From: Dissophora ornata | Taxonomy: Eukaryota; Mortierellomycota; Mortierellomycetes; Mortierellales; Mortierellaceae | Direction of reading: 5' to 3' | Length of the DNA stretch: 23,063 nt | Assembly (NCBI GenBank): GCA_025201705.1 | Contig: MU616954.1 | Span: 7,375-30,437 of the forward strand | In this document: piece by piece, positions 14,101 through 23,063 of the stretch | How the letters are laid out: each line of letters opens with the position of its first letter | How positions within the stretch are numbered: position 1 is the first letter of the stretch | Notes under the pieces: model-generated | What the model saw: the letters and a program-made list of their open reading frames with translations, nothing else | What the model was told of the DNA's origin: nothing | Databases searched by the model: none | Made by a program: the position numbers and the translations under genes

Positions 14101-14614
14101 CCGCTCCTGACTTTCGAGTGTGTTGATTGCTAACTGGTCGCTTGGCTGGTTGGGATGCCTCATTGCAGTAGATGACAACTGTTCTGTCTGAACAATGGTC
14201 GGTGACTGAGGGCTTTGGGGAGTGTCATCGTGGCGGCAAGCTTCATCTAAGACGACCTCGAGGACAACTCCTGGATGATAACGGATTCTCAGCGGAATAA
14301 GGCTGAAATCGAGAACATGATGAGCGTTAGTTCCCATCACAAGTGAGCATGACTCCACAGAAGGGTGATATGACGCCGTCATAACTGAAAATCCTTTATT
14401 CTGAAATATATTCTTACTCTTCAAGATTATCATCCGTCATAAAGGACACTATAGCGTCGCCCGTCATGATGTAAGCAGCGTCCTTGAAGACAAGCTGAAC
14501 ATCCTTCCAGCGAACGATGGGCTGTCCAGTCTTTGGGTCCGGTCGAGCATCAATCGTAACAGTTCTAGAAGATGAGCTGGCTCTAAAGGCCTGGGAGAGT
14601 TGTTCGATCGTCAT
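11161..14614 (-). CDS. Large coiled-coil and leucine-rich protein, paralogue A
   Basis: Two exons (14614-14418 and 14302-11161, minus strand; 115-nt intron, GTAAGA donor, TTTCAG acceptor, phase 2) give 1112 aa. Exon 1 codes a small module starting MTIEQLSQAF, and the join reads DDNLEEDLIPLRIRYHPG. A variable, probably disordered stretch follows, then a Gln/Met-rich coiled coil (about residues 212-265). Next come YELHEYPIPRLFIVLP (266-281), FRLFFLCECG (about 298), HLAKHEGYDLDKP, FFEKYGPYVL, LEGADLRQLESYL and EGHVKWVCMDHYR (about residue 465). The C-terminal half has regularly spaced LxxLxL-like strands (SLRLENF, LRVLSM, LTELNLDARH, LKSLVLHN), reading as an irregular leucine-rich solenoid. No Walker A, kinase or membrane segment was seen. 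I associate this architecture with expanded Mortierella families but cannot name a function. An in-frame ATG at 14686 would add 24 residues. It converges on the App1 gene. Confidence 0.88.
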
Positions 14615-15424
14615 ACACAAATGGTCTGATGAGGAGGAAAGCCTGGTAAGAGAAGGGAATAAAGAAGGGAGAAGGGCCTTCTGCAAGAAAAGAAGAAAGC
14701 TGTATGTACATATAACCTAAACAGGTAAGCGAACTGAGGACAACAGAAAAGAAAAGGGAGCCCTCCGCAATGTCAATGTGGCACTGTTGGCGATAAATCG
14801 CTCACAATTTCTCGAAAACACGAAAAAGCGGCGCGTCAGTGTTTCTCGACGAGGGCGTCCCCGGAAATGTGATATTTCTTTGCATGCGCTGTTCATTTTA
14901 TACATCTAGAAAAGCTGTAGAGAAGCACAAACCCCTACATAAAGAGCAAGCTACGAAAGCCTAGAAGTTGAAGAACGGATCGGGCGTCAGTGCCGAAGAG
15001 TTTGATGCGGGCATTGGAAGTGGTGCCGTTTGGGCCCAATTCACGGATATTGGCAATGTCACGTAAAACTTCATGTCAGCGAAATACTCAGCTTTCGCTG
15101 CCTTGATTCCTGATTGTATGATGGGGCCAATAGCGAGAAAATTCGGTGAGGCCAAGCATACACCTGTCATACTTAGCAGTGGATGCAGAGGCAACGCCCA
15201 TTGGCCTCAGGAATCGACTTCTTTTCACAGGAGCAGGAGCACCTTTGGCAACGGCGCTTTGTTTGTTACGAGAGGTTGGGAAACTTTAATCGGCGCGTGC
15301 ATTTTGCAATCGATGCCCTCTGACCCTTGCATTTGCCATCCTTGAGCATAGACTAATGTACTCTCCCACAGTTTTGTGTTGTTTTTTCTATTTCAGTCGC
15401 GTTTTGTTCCTTTCCCCTTTCTCC

Positions 15425-15466
<42 letters not shown>

Positions 15467-15481
15467 CTAACCTCCAGCAAG
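14615..15481. other. Divergent promoter region of the leucine-rich pair
   Basis: This 867-bp gap must hold both promoters of the head-to-head paralogues. On the minus strand an open frame ends at about 14961 and reads KAAKAEYFADMKFYVTLP, SVNWAQ and DPFFNF at its end. The composition looks protein-like, but I could not find a start or splice join that keeps frame, so it is not called as a gene. The plus-strand 15073-15345 frame is its antisense. Pyrimidine-rich sequence increases toward 15481. Confidence 0.55.
15428..15462 (+). repeat. CT dinucleotide tract just before the paralogue B start
   Basis: Thirty-five bases of alternating T and C end about 20 nt before the ATG at 15482. This places the tract in the 5' UTR or at the transcription start. 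Similar CT tracts occur before the App1 gene and in its long intron. Confidence 0.85.
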
Positions 15482-18400
15482 ATGCAATGTCAGCGATTCC
15501 GATTCGGCAAAGAGATCGAGGTCATCGCGGTGCGGCAAGATGCCACTGGAAAGTACTATAGCCAGATGGACGACATTCTGGATCTGTTCCCTGACGCGAT
15601 GCGTTTCAGAGTCAATGACATCTCCATCTTGTTCCTGCAGGATGAGAGCGGGAAGAGGTAAAAATCGCAGGTTGTAATATGCGTTTTTATCCTTTCGTGA
15701 AACTCTGTCCGCTAACCTGGAACACGCTTAATTTTTTTTTTTAATGATTTCAGGTACGAGCCGAAGAGGATCGGACACTATCCTGATGACATTGTCGAGG
15801 TGGTTGCTGCTCCGGGGAAGATGCCCCTCACTCCATCGGCAAGCAGTGACAGTGGCCTTGTTTCCAACAAGCACATCCATGGCGACAGCTCCATGGAATC
15901 TCAAGCTAGTACTCCTGTGATCCTCAGCGAAGAAACCGTTGTCGTTTCCTCCCTGGCGCTGTCCTCCCCAATACCGCCCTCCCCGATACCACCCTCCCCG
16001 ACACTGCCCCCACCAATCCCGAGCACCCCAGGTCCTCCCTCAGACTTCAATATCCCAATGTCTACCTTGACGCTGGAGCCCGATTCACCAAACGACTCGA
16101 CCGTCCAGCTCTTGAACACTCTTCCACTGACATCCCCGTCTCAAACCACACTCCATCCGATGACCATGTTCGACTCCTTGTCGATAGTTTCTGCATCCAC
16201 ACACGAAATCTCGTCGCAGATCATGCGACTACAGCGTCAACTAGCGCAATCAACCGACGTTCAATCCGATAACCATACGCAGCTTATGGAACAACTTCTT
16301 CAAATGCTGAAACTTCAGGCTGAAGCCAAAGAGCGTGACGAGAAACTTCAGAGGCTGCAACAGATGGCGAACGATCGACTTGCAGTGTTGCAGCAAAAGA
16401 TCGAAGCTGTCCTGGTTCAAAACTACGAACTGCACGAGTACCCGATCCCGAGATTGTTTGTAGTCTTACCAGAAAAGAGGAGATCCGTTGTCGATGGAAG
16501 CGTAGCCACAGATAAAGGAGAGGAAGGATTTTTGGACACTGTCAAGAGTTGGGACCCACGAAATCTCGTCCATGAAAAGTTCCGCTTGTTCTTCTTGTGC
16601 GAGTGTGGTGAGCATTCCAGGGCAGATTCGGACATAGCCACACTCAACAGCAGCGTCTCACTTGCTACTACTGTTCAGTCGGAGCATCGGATCCATTTGG
16701 CGAATCATGAAGGGTACGAGCTCACTAGACCGACTCAGTTCTTTCAACAATACGGCCCATATGTGCTCGGAATGCTCTTGATCCTGAGACACTGCTTAAC
16801 TGCAACCTCTTTCATGGCTCCAGCTGTTGGGCAATTGCAGGAAAGCTTGGGAAAGATTGCGGACAGCATAAAATCTGTGACAGATAACACCATGGACGCC
16901 GTCAACGTATCCATTGACTTTCTGGAGCAAACCATGGCTACCGACAGAGCTCCTGCTGCCGCAGGGCTGGATGCTAAGGCAGTTGATGCGGAACAGGATT
17001 TATTCAAACATCTGGATGCGCTTGAGGGCGCTGACTTGCGTCGACTTGGGACTTTTTTACGCAACAAGGACAAGGACAAGGTCTTGGGCAACCTGTACCG
17101 AGTGACGACGACTCAGGGCCATGTAAAATGGGTTTGTCTGGAGCACTACCGAGCCTCCTATCGCGAGATAGCCATGAAGTCGTTCCTCCAGGCCGTTGAG
17201 GTAAATCACGGCGTGTACGATACCCATCTTCGCAAGGTCACTATCACGCTCGCTTCGAGCACGGTGGCAAAAGACTTTTTCAGACAGCTCGGAAGTCAGG
17301 CTCCCGCGGTCAATGAGCTCGACGTGACATTCAATTGGAGTTTCGGCTCTTCGGACCTGAGCAAGATGACTGATAGTCTTTCGAGTACGAACGTGAGGAT
17401 CGTGCATATCGATCTAATTGACGAAGAAGGTAGCACAAGACCGGACGTGAAGTTGCTTGGCAAGGGCAAGTACCATCCAGTACTTGAATTATTGGCAAAC
17501 CGCAAGATACAGCAGCTCTTCTTGAGGGGGATGGAGTTTTTCGGATCAAGAACATCCAACTTGCCCAAGAGCCTTCCACCTTCCCAACTTCGTAGTTTTC
17601 ATTTCAGGAGCCCTATTCGTGCCACAGACCAATCCCGACTAGCAAACATCCTAATGCATTGCCCTAACCTCGCCGAATTGAAACTTGGTGCCTACAACTG
17701 GTCAGAGTTGCATCCTGAGTTGAATTTGGCGTTCGCCCGCCTCACCCGCCTACAGGTGCTACACCTCTTCAAAATCCGAGGCGAAGCCTCTGCTACGGTC
17801 AAAGACCTCCTTCTTAACGTAGCTGCCGCGACAGAGGAGCTGAGAGAGTTGGTGCTTTTCAACCTCGTGTCGGATGACCAGAGCTTACAGGAGGCGCTTC
17901 AGGCATTTTCGAGCACACTCGAAGTCCTGATTGTCGAATCCAACTACCCGCCTCAACTGGATCTTGTCCCTATTCTTGGTCACGCACCGGCCGACCACGG
18001 AACCGATCCCGACCTTCAGGAAGATCAGAATAGTGAGAAGGTGGAATCAATGGCGCTGGTCAAGCATGAGGCTGTTCCTGGGCCCCATCTCAAGAGTAGT
18101 CCATTCTCTCATATGACACATCTTCACCTCAAGGCAACCATCTCGACCGAGTCAGTTGAACACTTATCTCTGTTCCTGCCTCGCTTGTGCCTCACTCACC
18201 TCAGCCTGGTCAGCGGTATGAAATCACTTCTCAGACATGTCAACTACGACAACCTACGCTCTATTTACGTCTCGGGAATGTCTGCACCGGACCTGCAACC
18301 ACTCTGGGATGTCTTGCCTACATCTCATATCGACTACCTGTCCCTGGCCTCGTTAACTGATATTAAGAAAATTCCTGACTACCTCAAGAACGTCTCCCTG

Positions 18401-18871
18401 AAGCGACTGTGGATTGCGTGGATGGATGACCCCCTAGCCGGAAGCGACCCTGTGGACTTTGCACCTACACAAGAATTTTTTGGCAGCGTTTCCCAGGCCC
18501 GCATCAGAGGCCGAAGTTCTTTTTACGACTCCTCTACTGTCTGGCTGGATTCTCTGTTGGGTGAGCTGGACCTCTCGAGATTGGAGATCTTGGCGCTGAT
18601 CAAATGTGGATACAATTCCAGTGCAGAAACAGTCCTTGCAGAAAGAGAAGCCAGCTTTTCAGAGCAACTGACAATCCATTTAGAAGATCAAAGACCCCGA
18701 GAAATGCGGTCAACCAAGCTTGCTCCCAGATCAAGTAGCCGCCGCATCGACCACACCAATGGCGGCTCAATGCTCCCTCCCGGCCGTGTTAAAACGTATT
18801 CTAGAATCGACTACGCGCTTTTGCACCACCAATTAATGTCTGACTTTGGCGAGACCTTTATTCCTGCTTAA
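15482..18871 (+). CDS. Large coiled-coil and leucine-rich protein, paralogue B
   Basis: Two exons, 15482-15657 and 15754-18871, joined by a 96-nt phase-2 intron, give 1097 aa. Exon 1 codes a beta-rich-looking module beginning MQCQRFRFGKEIEVIAVRQD, and the join reads SGKRYEPKRIGHYPDDIVEVV, aligning with RIRYHPGVVLEVV in paralogue A. Then come a Pro-rich stretch (SPIPP repeats, about residues 129-155), a coiled coil (about 211-281), NYELHEYPIPRLFVVLP (about 282-298), FRLFFLCECG, HLANHEGYELTRP, FFQQYGPYVLGML, ALEGADLRRLGTFL and GHVKWVCLEHYR. The rest is leucine-rich: LRSFHF, LAELKLGAY, LQVLHLF, LTHLSLVSG, DYLSLASL. It clearly shares descent with paralogue A, though the leucine-rich halves have diverged strongly. 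No nucleotide-binding P-loop, catalytic motif or signal peptide was seen. Function is unknown; the layout suggests a soluble scaffold or recognition protein. AATAAA follows 22 nt after the stop. Confidence 0.9.
18857..18862 (-). terminator. Candidate poly(A) signal of the kinase gene
   Basis: TTTATT on the given strand is AATAAA on the minus strand, about 158 nt beyond the kinase stop and inside the last codons of paralogue B. If used, the two transcripts overlap tail to tail. Confidence 0.4.
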
Positions 18872-18892
18872 ACTAGGACTCAATACATATTG

Positions 18893-18898
18893 AATAAA
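18893..18898 (+). terminator. AATAAA poly(A) signal of paralogue B
   Basis: A canonical hexamer 22 nt after the paralogue B stop codon. It lies between the two convergent stop codons (18871 and 19020). Confidence 0.65.
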
Positions 18899-19019
18899 AG
18901 GACACTATTTACAGGGACGAGACTAGGGTATTTCAAAGCAACTGCAGTGATTCTTGGCGACAGTTAGCGACTTGAGAACACGCTCAAAATTTGTCCATCC
19001 AGGTCATAGCTGATGTTAT

Positions 19020-21004
<1,985 letters not shown>

Positions 21005-21510
21005 TTTAGGAATGCGAATATGAAGAGGGCAAGGTATGCAAAAATGGATGAGGAGGAAAGGAACAAAGAGGTGGCGATGACAGGTGGGTCTGTTTTTCTC
21101 TTTTGCAGGAATGGAAGAGGAGCGCAGAAGGCGAGGGCGTTGCGGGCTGTACAGAGGTCATTCGCCTCCAGTCCAAAAGGGCGGATCCAGGACATGTGTC
21201 GAAGGTCTGCCATCGCATGTCCTGCGTCCCAACACGTCTGCCAGCGCTTGTTCCTTTCGCGCTGGCCTGTCCTCGCTCGGCGTGTCGCCTCCCTTGGCCG
21301 CCCGTTCGCTTACACACATACCCGACACATCTGTCCTCTTTCTCACCCCTCCTGATATTCTCCTTTTCTCCTTTTTGCTCCATTTCCAAGCTCTGATATT
21401 CTCTTCTATCTCCCCCATTTCTCCTTCGACCTCGCTGCGGCACTCAACAGGACATTCGATAAGGCAGAACTGCTTGAGGACCAAAGGGGCTATTAAGCAT
21501 CAGCACGAAC
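21005..21510. other. Divergent promoter between kinase and TLC genes
   Basis: A 506-bp gap holds both 5' ends. It is C/T-rich on the plus strand from about 21330. Several overlapping open frames of 97-145 codons on both strands reflect low stop density in this composition and show no family motif, so no gene is called. No clear TATA box was recognised. Confidence 0.6.
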
Positions 21511-22913
21511 ATGGAAACTGAGTCCCATCCATCGGATACCATCCTGGGGGCCCTGGAGGCCATGGCCGCTTTGACTTCTACCGACGGTCAGCTATCAACG
21601 GACGCCGGAGTGTCTCTCGGGGATGGATCATACTACGGCTACATTCTCGGGATCGAGAAGACACCTCACAACATCCTCTTCGGACAAGCCATAGTTGTCT
21701 CCTTCTTTCTTCAGTTCATGATCTTTTACGCGGCCTGGTTTCTCTGCCCGTCCTTGAACAGGAGAGGTCTAGCCTGGATCCTTACGCTCTTCAGTGCAAT
21801 TGTCTTATTAACAACAACTTCGTTCGAGCTTGGATATTTGCGAATAACTCTGTGGCACCTGCTTGGATGGGAGCAAAATGGCCCAGATGCTGCGACGGCA
21901 ACCATCTTTACTTACTGGGTCCCAGCTTTCCATAGCTGGGTCTTTCAACTCGGCAGCACTCCAGGGAGTCTTGGCACGGTTACATTGACGACTCTGAAAT
22001 CGTCCTTGACTAGGCTGGAATCTGCCAGGCACCTCCTCTCGAGCCCACAGGCCTACAAGGATCTAGCGGGCGAGTACCTTCGCTGGCTCATAACTCTGCC
22101 GGTCTTTTCTCTTGCGCCCCTGAAGCCCACGCAACTCTTCTCAGAAACGGCGCCGTATTATTTGGGAGGCGGAGGGCGACTTCTATTCTCGATGGAGAAT
22201 TTCCCTCGTGAGACGTGGTTCTCATCAGTGCTGTGCGGGTACTTTGTCGGTTATTGCATCGGCGATCTACTGATCGGGCAGTTACACTATAAAGATCATA
22301 TCGATCCGATCTCTGGCTGGGCCCACCATGTCATTTACACCTGGCTCATCTACCAGTTATGCAAAAAGAATATGCTCTCAGTGTTCTTGATTGCTGGAGG
22401 TCTACTTGAATGTAAGTTTTGTGCAAGGGAGATGTTAGTATATGAAAAAAGGCGAAAGGAAGAAGAAAAAAAACCCCCATTCCTAATCGCCAACGTATCT
22501 GTCATGATCGGCAAAAACAACTAGTGTCGACCGTGTTCTTAGCCTTGGGGTACATGTTCCCGTATCTACGCGAAGATTTTTGGTTCCCGACGACGTTCTT
22601 CCTGGTCCGGATCTTCTTCGTGTCATTCATGTGGCACGAAATCATGTTTAACTACCCATCCCCTATGGATGGAATGGTCATCTACTCTGCTGCATTGATG
22701 ATGCATAATTTTTGGTTCTCAAAGTACCTCCAAGGTCGGAGGCGTCGCATGCTTAAAGCAAAGGAGACGCCAGAAAAAGAAAAAATAGAATCAATGCGAT
22801 TCCCATCCAATACTAATGGCATCGTCGCGTCATCTGGGGTTTCGACAGCGACTTCTGTGTCAGGTTCCAAAGCGGGCAGCACTTTTCAACTACGCGTTAA
22901 GAAGGACAAATGA
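21511..22913 (+). CDS. TLC-domain (TRAM/LAG1/CLN8) multipass membrane protein
   Basis: Two exons, 21511-22411 and 22525-22913, join with a GTAAGT donor and CTAG acceptor to 429 aa. After a polar N-terminus come hydrophobic segments at about 57-79, 88-103, 236-256, 270-283, 288-311, 322-342 and 350-368. The second half carries the TLC-like sequence GYCIGDLLIGQLHYKDHID, SGWAHHVIYTWLI with paired His, and ELSTVFLALGY across the splice join. This resembles TLCD4/TMEM56-type proteins more than ceramide synthase, because no homeobox is present. Such proteins sit in ER or other internal membranes and are linked to lipid handling; the exact role is unknown. Odd points are a long polar region between the second and third hydrophobic segments (about 121-235) and a basic Ser-rich tail after 369. 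The ATG was chosen as the first in frame, after AAC at -3. Confidence 0.88.
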
Positions 22914-23063
22914 TAGATTAGATGCTTTACTTTTTCTCTTTGGTCATGCACGTATGATTTCGTTTCTAATGTCCATGAAAGATCTTCCCTTGACAAGCGC
23001 ATGCAGTGAAGTCCTTTTGTTAGTTCGATTTTTTTTTTTTTTCGTCTTGCTTCGAAGTCCAGA
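22914..23063. other. 3' flank of the TLC gene
   Basis: This non-coding end of the window contains a T14 run at 23029-23042 and no canonical AATAAA. It presumably holds the TLC transcript's 3' UTR and cleavage site. Confidence 0.6.

Noticed and set aside
11161..18871. Idea that the leucine-rich pair are NLR immune receptors
   Set aside because: No Walker A or other nucleotide-binding motif was found in either protein, so the label is not supported, only the resemblance in layout.
21006..21521. Overlapping open frames of 97-145 codons on both strands
   Set aside because: Low-complexity, mutually overlapping, no family motifs; better explained as the divergent promoter of the kinase and TLC genes.

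Overview
The window looks like a gene-dense stretch of an early-diverging filamentous fungus, most likely a Mortierella-type (Mucoromycota sensu lato) genome. This is inferred from short GT-AG introns (about 80-115 nt, several with CTAAC/CTAAT-like branch points), a CDC5/Cef1 gene, a fungal App1-type lipid phosphatase, a fungal-style CaM kinase, and two large leucine-rich proteins of a type I associate with Mortierella. No rRNA, tRNA, CRISPR array or bacterial operon was found. Splice sites were assigned by eye, but every exon join below keeps frame and restores expected family motifs.

Layout. 1-1919: no convincing gene, only homopolymer and CCT tracts. 1920-2656 (+): a broken Fanzor/TnpB-like (RuvC-type) nuclease relic, recognisable across several frames. 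2765-5683 (+): CDC5/Cef1 splicing factor, 6 exons, 801 aa. 5738-7219: non-coding, with a CT-rich leader. 7220-10970 (+): App1-type phosphatidate phosphatase, 4 exons, 1067 aa, carrying a TQ-dipeptide microsatellite. 11161-14614 (-) and 15482-18871 (+): a head-to-head pair of divergent paralogues (1112 and 1097 aa). Each has a short first exon, a coiled coil, a shared core (ELHEYPIPRLF, FRLFFLCECG, GHVKWVC) and a long leucine-rich C-terminal half. 19020-21004 (-): CaMKI-like kinase in 11 exons, one only 18 nt long. 21511-22913 (+): TLC-domain membrane protein, 2 exons.

Gene relations. There is no operon or shared pathway. Orientation alternates: the App1 gene and the first leucine-rich gene converge, the leucine-rich pair diverges from an 867-bp region, the second leucine-rich gene and the kinase converge with apparently overlapping 3' ends, and the kinase and TLC gene diverge from a 506-bp region.

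Most noteworthy are the leucine-rich head-to-head pair, which is the best candidate for something undescribed, and the Fanzor relic abutting an essential splicing gene. Function of the pair cannot be assigned from sequence.
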